A stretch of 64,000 nucleotides of DNA, from assembly GCF_000001735.4 (NCBI RefSeq), contig NC_003076.8, positions 23,997,835-24,061,834 on the forward strand, in the 5' to 3' direction. This DNA is from Arabidopsis thaliana (Eukaryota; Streptophyta; Magnoliopsida; Brassicales; Brassicaceae). A program made the position numbers and the translations under genes. The notes beneath the pieces are model-generated. The model made no database searches, was not told where the DNA came from, and saw nothing but the letters and a program-made list of their open reading frames with translations. Positions 1-10,821 of the stretch are shown here, piece after piece. How positions within the stretch are numbered: the first letter of the stretch is position 1; each line of letters begins with the position of its first letter.

Positions 1-587
1 TACTAAATTATTATGCATTTAGCCATCTTTGATACCACTTGAATCACCGAAATTTGAGTTCTGAAACTGAGGAGAGGATTTTGAGTGTTGAGTATATGTG
101 ATGTGTTGTTATTAACTCATAGTTCAATATTTGGACTAGACAGTTTTGACCTGGTCAACCATTTCCAACCATAAATGTAAGTATGTAACGGTACGTACGA
201 ATAAGAAAAACTTGGAATTGAATTCAAATTCAAATTTGGCAACTTCACCATCAATTCTCGCAACTTTTCTTCTTTTCTTTTTGTTTTCTCTAAGAATCCA
301 AGGAAAAACTCAAAAAAGGTTAAAGGGTTCGGGCACACATTCTTTTACTTTCTCGGATTTTCTCGGAAACCAAAGAAAGCCAAATTCTTGGGAAAAGTTT
401 CAAAGCATCTGGGTCCAAGACAAAAGATGAACACTTCTATATGAACATTATACATTTTGATGTAACAACATAAGGAAGAATTAATCGAATTGATAATAGA
501 AAACGAAGCACCAATCTTTTTCTTCTGAATCTTATATTTACATTGTTGAATGAACAAACCAAAAAATAATATATATATATTTCTGAA
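1..587. other. Intergenic, downstream of RDUF2
   Basis: AT-rich DNA with short overlapping open frames on both strands (about 146-430 + and 345-557 -). They have no recognisable domain, no splice context and low-complexity composition. The right end probably contains the RDUF2 3' UTR, including a short TA run near 568-580. I see no gene here. Confidence 0.6.
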
Positions 588-1811
588 TCAATGAAGAACT
601 GAAGACGAAGAATCCCTGTTACTTCTGTTTCTTCTGAAGTATCTTCTCATCACTGAATTTGACCTATCCAAAACCCTAGATTCTACTTCAATGTTCAAAT
701 CCAGATTATCAGAAGAAGTTGATATCGCAGCTGATGAAGAAGAAGAGCTACGGTTTGGTCTCACTCTCCTCATTAACGACACCATTCCACGAACCATCCT
801 CCTCAATCTTCCACCGGAGCCGGAACCTGAGCCAGTACCGTTACTATCCGATTCGAGTGTACCGTGTGACCTAACCCATGAGATCCGTCTAGGACCATCC
901 TGGCTATTACCAATCCCACCACCATCCATTTCTGTTAACACCACTGGCAAAACTCTCTCTCCGTCTCTCATTGCTGCGTTAAACCTCCCTACGGCGAATC
1001 CACCACCGGGAAGTCTCCAAATCGTCATCCCCACGGCGTTATCCTCCTCGTTGTTGTTGCTCCGTCGATTAGGCTCTGAAGGTAGCTCGAATCTGCACAC
1101 GGGACAAGAGTTTCGAATCGATAGCCACGGTACGATGCAATCGTCGTGGAAAAGGTGTTTACACGGCATCTCACGCGCCTCCGTCTCCGTCTCGAAAATC
1201 TCCGTGCAAACAGCGCAATTAGCCTCCGAGCCTATGTGGCAATCCGAGATTTCGACTCTAGGTAAAGACTCAATCGCCGATTTAGACGCCGGAGGGTTTC
1301 CAGATCTACCAATTCCAGTAGCCGACGCTTCGATTTGGCTTAGCTGTTCAAGTAACCGCTCGAATCCAGATCCCATCAAGATCTCAGATACAGAATCCGG
1401 AAGCGGTCTAAGACCCGATCCGGATCCGTCATCGTAATAAAACTCAAAAGCGCGTCGATCTCTAGCCGCATCTCCTTCTTCTCCCTCTTCTCTCTCGCCG
1501 GCGCCTCCTTGAAGTACGATGACCGGATTAAAGGACGGACGACGACCGGATCTCCGGCGTCTAATCACGGATCTACGGTTGTTATTGATCGATCTTACTT
1601 CAGTAGAAGCCGGAATCGTTAATTCGGTAGCGGCGGAGGAAGAATCGTTAATCTGTTCGATAAAACCGCCGTCGCAGTGAGGGCAAGCGACGCTACCGAC
1701 GGTTGTTGTGCCTTGATCAGCCCAAACGCTGACGAAACGCGTACAGCTGTAACACCAATACGAAGCCGTGATCGGCGTTGTTGTAGTCGGCGTCGTCGGC
1801 GTTGACGGCAT
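588..1811 (-). CDS. RDUF2: RING-H2 / DUF1117 E3 ubiquitin ligase RDUF2
   Basis: Intronless gene of 407 aa from the Met at 1811. An N-terminal zinc ribbon (residues ~20-47, CYSC then CPHC) is followed by a basic linker with an Arg run near 83-91. A canonical RING-H2 domain covers residues ~199-239: C199, C202, C217, H219, H222, C225, C236, C239. The Ser/Arg-rich C-terminus corresponds to DUF1117. This is the family of RDUF1/RDUF2 and rice RHC2A-like ligases. Published work, recalled, links RDUF1/2 to ABA-mediated drought responses; the inferred activity is ubiquitin transfer from an E2 through the RING. I chose this start because the protein then begins at the zinc-ribbon leader, as in the family. 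The frame stays open for 105 further codons upstream (to 2126), but that part does not resemble the family. It matches AT5G59550 in length. Confidence 0.93.
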
Positions 1812-2126
1812 CTTTAAAATCTTCTTACTCGGTGAAAGGATCTGAGAAGAAGAAGAAAGAAGAATCGCTGACCAGAGTAATGACAGAGAGGTTTGAAGAT
1901 GAGAAAATGAAAACGTGGTTTTTAAGGCGATTCTTAGGAGCGGAATTAACGGTGTCGGATTAGACGGTAAATAGACACGTGGTGAGTGTTTGACTGGGTA
2001 GATGATAGCGGAGTTATAAACGGTCGTTACGTATAGAGAAGGAGCGTTTTGACCAAACGTGGAAAGTGTAAAACGCCGAGTAGAAAATTCAAAAGAAGCG
2101 CCGTGTCTGCTGTTTGTGGGATCCAT

Positions 2127-2912
2127 TTGGGACCTATTTGATCTCCGTTTTTTCTGGGAAAGACACTAAACGACATCGTTTCGACCTGTGAATCATGCCA
2201 GAAACAAAAGTGTGCTAACTGCAAAATAATTATATCACTTTTTAACTATTTTTTCTTCTTTTTTTAAAATGAATTTCATTAAACAATTTGTGATATACTA
2301 CTGTATTTTATAATGTCGACCAATGAGGTGGAGGATGGAGTATTTAGAAAATTAGAATTGTTACACGTTGATGGCTCAATATGTTTATTTGTCAACCGAT
2401 GGCTACATAAATTATAGGTGAATTTGATAAAAATACATTACATAAACCAACTAGTATCTTTGTGTATTTGTTTTTTTGGTGAATAGTACCTTTGTGTATT
2501 AACAACTAAATTTATAACTCAATATAAGGGATGTAATGCTTTCTTAATAAATTGACCATATTATCAAAAGTTAAAAACAAACGAAAAGAAAAGTTCCTCA
2601 ACTATTTTTCTTCTCTTTTTGTTTGCAAGTTGCAACCAATGAAAATAGATAGACAAATCGTAATGATGGCAACTGATTACCATCTTAAAGACTAGAAACA
2701 CAAATACAATTGATTGACATAGAAATAAACCACGGTTTGCATCTTTATTATGATCAGACAAGCATTAAATTTTATTGACTGCATTGATAAGTCAATAACT
2801 TCAATTGTTTTGCCCGCCTTGAAGGCTAAGATTATGCAAGGAGGAAAAAGACAGATAAACAAAATGTTGCACAAGTGAAAATCAAAAAGCTTTTGAAAAC
2901 AATGATCTAAAA
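2127..2912. other. Intergenic between RDUF2 5' side and SRR1 3' side
   Basis: AT-rich spacer that should hold the RDUF2 promoter (left) and the SRR1 3' UTR (right). Small frames at 2564-2761 and 2692-2874 on the minus strand have no domain and a composition like the surrounding non-coding DNA. No repeats or RNA genes recognised. Confidence 0.55.
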
Positions 2913-3752
2913 TTAGTCTGAAACGAACAATGGCAGCTCCGAATCTATACCAGAACTGAAAAAATGCCAGCTTGAATCATGGAATGCTGCAAAATAATCA
3001 TCTGATTCCGTCTCAATAGCAAACTCGCTTGTGACTCTTTGTGCAGCTATGATTCGTTTGGTAGCACAGATGACTTCTGCGTCAAATGAAACTTGCTCCT
3101 CATACATCTGAAAGCTGTTCCCAAACAATGCGATTTTCGACAGTCGATCCATTCTCCAATTTGCTTGCAATAGGTTGCTGTATAGATTGGCCTCACAGTG
3201 TGGCATGAAGAAAAGAGTAGGCTTTAAAGCTTCCCTACGAGCTTGCTCATTCACAGATAGAACACTGCATCCCAAAGATTCTAGGTAACTAGATTCAGTT
3301 GCAGAGAGAACTGGGTCAAACACTTCAATGTTATCACCAACCCAATCAAACTCTCTCTTCATCAAGATTGCAATGCTCAGCTGAAACCTCGGAGATTCAT
3401 AAGACTCAATGCTACCTATACCGTACATCACCATCTGCAACTGTGTTTCAGACCCTAACACGAGGCGAATCTGATTCGAAACCTCAGGAGACTTAAGCTG
3501 CTCCAAGAATGCTGTGTAAAAACTCGAGCTTTCGATTTTCTTCAGAGAGATTTCCATCTTCTGCTTTAGTCTTGCTTGTCTCTGTGGATCAATTTCAAGA
3601 TCATCTGATTTCCATGGTTGCTCTTCTTCTTCTGCTTGACCTTTAGGTTTCGGTTTTCTTCTTCTTCCTTGTCTTCCTTTACTAGGTAAGACTACTTTCC
3701 ACTCACCATCACTGCTTGAGTTTTTAACAGTCGTTTCCATTGAAGCTTCCAC
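2913..3752 (-). CDS. SRR1: SRR1 (SENSITIVITY TO RED LIGHT REDUCED 1)
   Basis: Intronless coding frame of 279 aa from the first Met, or 275 aa from the Met at codon 5. The shorter form matches the length I recall for Arabidopsis SRR1. The N-terminus has a short acidic/Trp segment and a basic stretch (residues ~25-40) that could act as a nuclear targeting signal. The SRR1-like domain follows, with the motif MVMYGIGSIESYESPRFQLS at roughly residues 108-127 and a later FFMPHCE motif near 180. Family knowledge: a conserved eukaryotic protein (SRRD in animals) needed for normal phyB signalling, circadian rhythm and photoperiodic flowering; the molecular activity is not settled. Probable 5' UTR intron: donor GTAAGT near 3957, acceptor near 3772 (inference). 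The next gene is another clock gene, BOA. Confidence 0.93.
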   Translation of the reverse strand: MEASMETTVKNSSSDGEWKVVLPSKGRQGRRRKPKPKGQAEEEEQPWKSDDLEIDPQRQARLKQKMEISLKKIESSSFYTAFLEQLKSPEVSNQIRLVLGSETQLQMVMYGIGSIESYESPRFQLSIAILMKREFDWVGDNIEVFDPVLSATESSYLESLGCSVLSVNEQARREALKPTLFFMPHCEANLYSNLLQANWRMDRLSKIALFGNSFQMYEEQVSFDAEVICATKRIIAAQRVTSEFAIETESDDYFAAFHDSSWHFFSSGIDSELPLFVSD

Positions 3753-4249
3753 AAGAAACTGGTTTTCCTGATCTACTTACTCCACAGTCCCCCAAAATTA
3801 GGGTTTCTACTCAATGCAATGATTCCATTGGTTCCGATTACCTAACATCACAATAAATTTCGATTCCTAAACCTAATTATCAATCTCTTTGCTTAACTCT
3901 GATCTATCTACTTTGAGATTGACAAAAATCTTCGATACCGAGCAAAATTAAACTTACGATTAGAGACGAAAACACAGGAGGAAGATCGAAGAAGCTTGCT
4001 TGAAATACAGAGGAAGCAAAGAACGCTTCGAATATGTGGTGACCGAGTGGACTCAGTGAGACATTTGTGAGTTTGGTGCGCCGAGTCGCGCGGCGATAAA
4101 GTGAATCAGATGATTTGTACGCGAAGATTTGGTAAACAGGTATTGGGCTAGAGGAAATGGAATGGGTCTAGATACGGCCCAATAAAGGCGCGAGATAGAG
4201 ACAACTGAAGTCTTGTTTCCTGTTATTTCTTTTGATTTTGTTTTACTAA
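3753..4249 (-). promoter_or_regulatory. SRR1 5' leader and promoter
   Basis: Leader and promoter of SRR1 read on the minus strand. It contains two site II-type elements: TGGGCT at 4144-4149 and GGCCCA (TGGGCC on the other strand) at 4176-4181. Such TGGGCY elements are common in housekeeping and cell-proliferation promoters of Arabidopsis. A donor-like GTAAGT near 3957 suggests a leader intron. Transcription start not determinable from sequence. Confidence 0.5.
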
Positions 4250-5494
4250 TCTAAATATACTAAATCAGCAGTCAATTTTCCAATAACTGATGCATTCAGT
4301 GATTGACACATCAGCTTAGTACTACTTTTTTATTTTTTCATTTTTACGCATAGTATGTGTCGTTTTTATTTAACTTTGTTTCATTCTCAAACGATTTTCT
4401 CTTTCATCCCCACGATCTCCACATCTCCACTTTCTCTCTTCCAAAAACTCCATGACTACTGTGTAAAATCTCAAAGATGGGTTTCTCAACATCATTAATC
4501 GATTACTCAGAAATCAGGTACTTTGTTCATCTCAATGAACCAATTTACCATCTTCTATTTTTGTTTGTAATTTTGTTTTATATATATAGAATTCTCCATA
4601 GATCCGAAAATCATATATCCTTCTTCTAGATTTCTATGGCTTTTTTTTTTTTTTGCTTTGTTTCTGCTTTATTTGACTGAATTCGATTTCTCTCATACAT
4701 CTCCATTTTTCCATAGGATTATTCTTTAATACAATCAATGCCTATGATTCTCCCGTCTCACAAACACTCAAAGAACAACGACAAATTTTGGCTTCTCATC
4801 TGAACAGTTGCCTTAAAACAAGGGTGAGTTTAATATCTTAATCGAAGCTCAAGTGTTTTTTTAATGGTAAATTAATTCTCATACTTTTTACTATTCTTCT
4901 TTCATCTCTTATTTTACTTCTTTATATTTGCAATTTCTTTTTTGTATTAAACCGCAATTGTATTTTCACGCAAGATTTTTGTATTAATACAAATACTTCA
5001 ATTTTAAAGTCATCTCTTATTTTACTTCTTTATATCTGCAATATCTTTGATATTGTTTCAAAGGCAGCGTCTGCGTTATGTAGTTACTTACTTGTGCACA
5101 TTTTACATTTTTTTTTAGACTTCCAAGCTTTGGGTGTCAACGAATGTTTGTAAACTGAATTACTGATGATGAGAAGAAGAACACATTACAATTGGTTGGA
5201 GCTAATGATGAAATAAGCGGACATGTATATACCCAGCATAATTTTCGTACTTATACTCTCTTATATTTCTAAACTCTTGATTTGTTAGTTACTGTCTATC
5301 GCAATTGATTCATTGGGTAGAAAAGTTGTACCTTCTTTATATCTTTTTCTTAATCTTTGTATATTCTTCAGTCAATGATAATAAATTTGTTGTATATTTA
5401 TGCTGTCTGCTTTATTTTAAAAATCTTAGTTAAGAGTTGTAGCAGATATAATTTAAAACAATGTTGTCCCTGCATAGTAGGGGCCAAATGCTAG
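4250..5494 (+). mobile_element. Putative non-autonomous Helitron (ATREP-like)
   Basis: The segment begins with TCTAAATATAC directly after an A (4249). It ends with a small hairpin (CCCT...AGGG, 5468-5482) followed a few bases later by CTAG (5491-5494) and a T. That is the A|TC...hairpin...CTAG|T signature of Helitrons. There is no coding frame and no Rep/helicase, so it would be non-autonomous; the interior is AT-rich. The 5' end is the less secure boundary because TC starts are common. Not matched to a named family. Confidence 0.5.
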
Positions 5495-6212
5495 TAGTAG
5501 TTTAAAAGTAAAGTACGTAAAATAAAATAACGTGTATTTTTCATTATAGGAAATGTAGTTTAGGCCGTTATTGTTCTTTTTCATTATAAAATAACGTGTA
5601 TTTTATGTGTTGCTGTTTAACCCTAAACTCAGACAGCGAATGTTGAGTTCCGATGCAGTGGTGTATGGTTTGCGGATACAGTAAAACTTTTATAAATTAA
5701 TAATATTAGAATTGCGAAATTTTGTTAATTTAAACAAATATTAATTTATAGAGAAATTTTTTAAATTTAATAATTGTTTTAAAAATTGAACTCTTTTCGT
5801 AGCCCAAACCCACCGGTATTGAACTCTTTTTGGCCCACTTAGCCACGTTAAAGGGTCACTTGTTACTAGTTGTAATTGCAACTATCTGCCTAAACCGTCG
5901 TGCCTTTTGTCTACATTCTAGAACCATGCACTAATGACGTGGCTGGAGATAAGTTGGTTGATTACACACGTGTCACTTAGACAGAGCGAGTAGACTTTGA
6001 TGCGGGTAAAAGATATTTTAGATTATCTAGCTCGCTAGGCCACGTTGGCGGATATTTGCACTTTTTCTTTTTTTAAAAAGAAAAAAAACTAGGCTCTACG
6101 AATTTTCCGGTCACCTTCTCCGATCTCTGATCCGATATTTTTCCACATGTTGTTGAGCTTTAAAGGATTTGAAACCGTTATGAAAGTTATGAAAACGAAG
6201 AGTGTGTGAAAC
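5495..6212 (+). promoter_or_regulatory. BOA promoter and leader: G-box, evening element, uORF
   Basis: Upstream region of BOA. A G-box CACGTG lies at 5967-5972. An evening element in reverse orientation (AGATATTTT, complement of AAAATATCT) lies at 6011-6019. Evening elements bind CCA1/LHY/RVE MYB factors and give evening-phased expression, which fits BOA as a clock gene. An ATG at 6147 opens a 20-codon upstream frame ending at TGA 6207-6209, three bases before the BOA ATG. Whether the transcript includes it depends on the unmapped start site. Confidence 0.65.
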
Positions 6213-7109
6213 ATGGGGAAGGAAGTTATGGTGAGCGATTACGGTGACGACGACGGAGAAGACGCCGGCGGCGGCGATGAATATAGGATTCCGGAATGGG
6301 AAATTGGTTTACCCAACGGAGATGATTTGACTCCGTTATCTCAATATCTAGTCCCGTCGATTCTCGCGTTAGCTTTCAGCATGATCCCAGAACGAAGCCG
6401 TACAATTCACGACGTCAATCGCGCGTCGCAAATCACGCTCTCTTCGTTGAGAAGCAGTACCAATGCTTCGTCTGTGATGGAGGAGGTCGTGGATCGAGTT
6501 GAATCGAGTGTTCCAGGATCAGATCCGAAGAAACAGAAGAAATCGGATGGTGGTGAAGCAGCGGCGGTGGAGGATTCCACGGCGGAGGAAGGAGACTCCG
6601 GGCCTGAAGACGCGTCTGGGAAGACATCGAAACGACCGCGTTTAGTGTGGACACCGCAGCTACACAAGAGATTTGTGGACGTTGTGGCTCATCTAGGGAT
6701 TAAAAACGCAGTGCCGAAGACGATTATGCAGCTGATGAACGTGGAAGGACTTACTCGTGAGAACGTTGCGTCTCATTTGCAGAAATATAGGCTTTACCTT
6801 AAACGGATTCAAGGATTGACGACGGAAGAAGATCCTTATTCGTCGTCGGATCAGCTCTTCTCTTCAACGCCGGTTCCTCCACAGAGCTTTCAAGACGGCG
6901 GAGGAAGTAACGGAAAGTTGGGGGTTCCGGTTCCGGTTCCGTCGATGGTGCCTATTCCAGGCTATGGGAATCAAATGGGTATGCAAGGATATTATCAACA
7001 GTATAGTAACCATGGCAATGAATCAAACCAATATATGATGCAGCAGAATAAGTTTGGAACAATGGTGACATATCCTTCTGTTGGTGGTGGTGACGTGAAT
7101 GACAAGTAA
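6213..7109 (+). CDS. BOA: BROTHER OF LUX ARRHYTHMO, GARP/MYB-like transcription factor
   Basis: Single-exon gene of 298 aa, the length known for BOA/NOX (AT5G59570). The acidic N-terminus leads into a conserved block (residues ~26-82, PEWEIGLPNGDDLTPLSQYL onwards) shared with LUX. A Lys-rich segment (~105-110) is a possible nuclear signal. The single GARP DNA-binding domain spans residues ~140-199, recognisable by RLVWTPQLHKRFVDVV, the LGIKNAVPKTIMQLM helix and VASHLQKYRLYLKR. The C-terminus is Gln/Gly/Pro-rich. LUX-type GARP proteins form the evening complex with ELF3 and ELF4 and bind GATWCG sites; BOA is reported to act in the clock and to bind the CCA1 promoter. The evening element upstream fits this role. 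Confidence 0.96.
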   Translation: MGKEVMVSDYGDDDGEDAGGGDEYRIPEWEIGLPNGDDLTPLSQYLVPSILALAFSMIPERSRTIHDVNRASQITLSSLRSSTNASSVMEEVVDRVESSVPGSDPKKQKKSDGGEAAAVEDSTAEEGDSGPEDASGKTSKRPRLVWTPQLHKRFVDVVAHLGIKNAVPKTIMQLMNVEGLTRENVASHLQKYRLYLKRIQGLTTEEDPYSSSDQLFSSTPVPPQSFQDGGGSNGKLGVPVPVPSMVPIPGYGNQMGMQGYYQQYSNHGNESNQYMMQQNKFGTMVTYPSVGGGDVNDK

Positions 7110-8404
7110 ATGGATCTTAAAGGTCTATAATTTGCTCTACAGAGAGATACTGGTGAGCTTGTTTTCGTCTTCTTCTTTGAGATTCTTATTCTTTGATGTT
7201 TGTTCATGTTACTAGCAAAGTGTTACAATTTTCTTGGTAGAGTGTTATGGTCAAATCCTAGTTTGGTGTTGTTATATATTTACTCTGTCTTTGCAAGTAG
7301 TTGATCTTAATTGATTCTTGTTACAGGTTCTTGGCTTATGGTTTATTTTCCCACTTCATGAGGTTGTTGTGACTTTTAATTCTCCATGTTTTCCACACAA
7401 GTCTTTATTGCCTTTGTATAGAAAATGATTTCGAGAAAATCACTGGGAAGCTTGGTATTGTTGGAGGATGAAGCCTTCTATGAATGATTTAGTTTCCTAC
7501 TGTCTCCATTCTTTATGAGGTAATAAAGCCTTCTTTTGCTCATCGCTTGTAGTCTTCTTAAATTCAAGACAGCGTCACATGTTTGTTCGGTTATGTTAAT
7601 TGTTTCTTTCTTTGGATAATGAAGATAGCATCAGGTCTCATGTCTCCTCACTTTGATAAATATCTCTTTCATTTATCATTTTCTTCTATTAAAATAGTTT
7701 TTCTCTTTCTTAAGAAAAGTATCTTTTGATTGTGTTGGATGGTCATACACCAATTAACTCCCAACCACAAGGAAGAAAGTGACATTTCAACCATAAGCTC
7801 GTGTTTCTTTGCCCACAATGAGTTAGTAGTTTTAGCCTTTTAGCCATATAGTTTTCATTTGGTAAATAATCTGTTAAGATCTTTAAATCTGCAAACTAGA
7901 TGAGAATCCATAGAATATTTCTGTGACCAATGTAGAGTCGCCATTAGAAGATCACTTTTCACCTCTCTGTTTTGTTTCATTCAAAAGATGTTTCTCTAAC
8001 GTTATCTTCATATTACTTCTTTGTGGGTCACTCGTGTCTCCTCTACCCTTCCTAAACTTACAACAACTGACTCAAACTGTCCTTGAAATTTCCAATGCGC
8101 CAGTCTTTTCATGGGACTTAGTTGAGCTGTTTAGTTTGGTGACAGTGAAATATTATTAAAGTAACCTAAATGAAAGTTTCAAGTGGTTGAAACGTGGCCT
8201 CAGCAACTGTAATGGAGAAGCCCAAGCTCTTTATCTCTTATCATGTGAACAATGATTTTGTCTATAAATGCAGAAACTCTTTTATTTTTAGATACAACTG
8301 CCAAAACATTACTCTAAAAATAGAAACCATCTCCTTTTATGCCATTTGATTCATGATGATTATAAAGAATCTCTTCTGATACAGTTTTGACTTCAAAACA
8401 GGGA
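7110..8404. other. Intergenic between BOA 3' and UGT76E1 3' ends (convergent)
   Basis: Contains the BOA 3' UTR and AT-rich DNA. A short plus-strand frame at 7923-8159 starts with no convincing context and is not supported. From about 8120 to 8330 the sequence resembles the UGT76E2 3' flank near 10970-11210 (both include ACTGTAATGGAGAAGC and a CTTATC-rich stretch). This marks the left limit of the duplicated UGT unit. Confidence 0.6.
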
Positions 8405-9855
8405 CTACATGAAATTCATCATTTTTAAGGAATTGACAAAGTTGTCTAATGAGCTGAATGAGGAACCTCTACTCTTGACAGAGGCTTGAAGCTTCTCTTT
8501 CAAGTTGATAACTCTCTTCCTCATTTCTGCTCCTTCTTCATCCATAATCAATCTCTCTACAGCTCTCTCCACTGTTCCTTTATCCAGCTCTCCTTCCAAT
8601 TGAACCCCAATTCTCCAAACTCTCTCTAAGTACCTCGCATTGACTTTCTGATCTCCCGTAAAAGGCCTACAGATCATCGGAACTCCTTCCCCGATGCTCT
8701 CTAGGGTCGAGTTCCATCCGCAGTGACTCCAAAACCCTCCCACTGCAGGATGTCTGAGAACTTCTATCTGTGGTGCCCATTTCACAATGTAACCTCTTTC
8801 TGAAACCAACCTACTGAATTCCTCCGGTAAAGACTCTGTCCATTCCGAGCCGGGAATAGAACCCGGTCGGATCACCCATAAGAAAGGTTGGTTGCTATTA
8901 CGTAAACCCCAAGCCATCTCCAACATGTCTTTAGTTTCCATTAGAGCCAAGCTTCCCAAACTTATGTAAATCACTGAGCCTATTTTTTGCTTGTTCAACC
9001 ACTCAAGGCAACTCCTGTCCTCTTCAAGTAAACTAGAAGGCGCTGAAGCTGCAATGTGAAGTGGGCCTATAGGATACACTGGAACTTGCAGTTGTTTTTG
9101 TAACCATGCCAAAGATGAGCTCTCTAGACAGCTTGTTGAGTTGATGATAACTGCCGAAGCTGTTCGAATGTTGACAGTCTCACTGTAAACCTTGAGTATA
9201 CTCTCTAATGGCCCAAATGCTGAAGTTGGCAGGTCCTTGTACCTTAGCGGATGCAACCCTGGAAATTCCTTGTCTGACACTTTGGGATCTGCAAAGCAAA
9301 CAACAGCATTTGGATTGGTTTATATACCTAAATGCACTTTTAAAGTTTGAGTTAACAAGCTAAAAAATCTTGAGTACCTTTCATGTCAAGCAAGAATGAC
9401 TCTGCGTTGACTCTAGACAAAACAGAGCGACAGACAAAGGCAGTAGCACTTGTCGTGCTGAAGAGGACGCTAGGAAGTTGAAACTCTTTAACTGCAGCTT
9501 GGGAGAAGTACATGTACTCATCGTAGACGACACAAGCGATATCATTACCTTGCTCCTGCAATAGTTGACCAATACATTGCTTGAAGCTTGCCTCGCAAAT
9601 TTGATTGAGCTTGAAGAGAAACTTGAATGGTCCAAGGTTTTTGAGATCAGACTCGGTCAAGCTGCCTGGGATGGTGAGGAAATGAAAATCAGAGAAGTCC
9701 TTGGATGAGCTAACTCGATTATACTGTGTGAGAACAACAGTGATGGAGAAGCCCTTGGAGTAAAGAGCCTTCCCGAGTTGCATAATCGGAGTTACATGAC
9801 CTTGTGCTGGAACTGGAACCAATACTATCCTTCTCTTCACTCCTAGTTCTTCCAT
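8405..9855 (-). CDS. UGT76E1: UDP-glycosyltransferase UGT76E1
   Basis: Two exons (9855-9378 and 9288-8405) joined across an 89-base GT-AG intron give 453 aa, the length of UGT76E1 (AT5G59580). I chose the Met at 9855 (MEELGVKRR) over the in-frame Met at 9900 because it aligns with UGT76E2. N-terminal motif [19 protein letters not shown] carries the conserved His. The C-terminal PSPG box runs from [20 protein letters not shown] through HCGWNS to FTGDQ. It ends in Gln, typical of UDP-glucose users. Reported activities, recalled: glucosylation of 12-hydroxyjasmonate in vivo and flavonol 7-O-glucosylation in vitro. Cytosolic, no signal peptide. Tandem paralogue of UGT76E2. Confidence 0.95.
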
Positions 9856-10540
9856 TGTTTTTCTCTCTTGGAGTCTTGGTCTCTCTCTTTTTTTGGTCAA
9901 TGTGTGAATGGAAAAATCTCAAAGACACATAAGGATGCTTAAATGCTTGAACCAGATCTAATTAATATGAAATATAGCACGTGGGATATATATTAACTGT
10001 TTCATTGGTCTCATCGACATGTTATTTATTTTTATCCCTAAGTGGAAAATTATGAGGTTAGGGAAAGATCTCAACATTGTGGAAGGAAGGACATACCACA
10101 AGAAAAAGCACGTGGAGTATATAAACTAGACAAAGAATTCCCAAAGTTACAAGGAAGTGACAAATTTGGTGACTAGCACCATTTAAGGCTTCCTTTTGTC
10201 ATTTTCTTTATTAAGTTTGTTGTCTTGTTTTGGACCATTTTTCTAATTAAGTCTACCTCTATCATTTATTTACTTATTTTCCCTCTTGCTTAAGGTTAAC
10301 ATATAATTTCATGTCTGAACATAACAACTAGCACACTCGTTTAAATTATGTCGACGTACGTACACCTTAGAATTTCATTTCTGAACATGACATCTAACCA
10401 CTGTAGCTGCCGCGTTGCCGTAATTCGGATTCATAACTTTGTAGTGTGGATGTATAGACGCGGCAAAAGACAAAGGATTTTGTATTTTTGTAGTTTACTT
10501 GACCAACATGTTATTTATCTAACTTCCTTCAAACCGTTGT
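9856..10540 (-). promoter_or_regulatory. UGT76E1 promoter with two G-boxes
   Basis: G-boxes CACGTG at 9978-9983 and 10109-10114. A block around 9996-10080 (TTTCATTGGTCTCATCGACA, then ATTATGAGGTTAGGGAAAG) is shared with the UGT76E2 promoter at 12866-12975, where both G-boxes also occur (12847-12852, 12998-13003). Shared G-boxes suit MYC/bZIP control of wound- and jasmonate-responsive genes (inference). Confidence 0.6.
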
Positions 10541-10544
10541 TTTC

Positions 10545-10805
10545 TTATCAAACAAGATCATTACTTTTGATAGTAACAAAACCGTGATCTTCTAGTCCAC
10601 CGAGTAGCCGTGGATCTCCTGCCCTGCTTCATATTCACAAGTGAGGTACAAGCAGGCAAAATGCTAGTAATCGTTGTTGAATTTGGATATAATATTCATG
10701 AGCCAACATCTGTTTAAAAGCATCAAGAGCTTTCTCATTCTGAAAATTATGTACAAGGACTTAAATAGTATAATTCTAAGACACAACCTCTGGCTTGTGA
10801 CCATC
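10545..10805 (-). pseudogene. Decayed PPR gene fragment between the two UGT genes
   Basis: About 260 bp resembling the intact PPR gene at 14045-14350. Shared stretches include CGTGATCTTCTAGTCCA, GGTACAAGCAGGCAA, AACATCTGTTTAAAAGCATC and GCTTTCTCATTCTGAAAATT. Small insertions and deletions destroy the frame, and the rest of the gene is absent. It is best read as the remnant PPR partner of UGT76E1 after a UGT+PPR tandem duplication. It is not coding now. Confidence 0.8.
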
Positions 10806-10821
10806 AAAACGAGTTCGATTA

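Noticed and set aside
691-1437. 248-aa plus-strand open frame
   Set aside because: Antisense shadow of RDUF2. The real protein on the minus strand has zinc ribbon and RING motifs.
7923-8159. Possible 78-aa small secreted protein
   Set aside because: Hydrophobic stretch only; the right end is the repeated UGT 3' flank and there is no cysteine pattern or homologue that I know.
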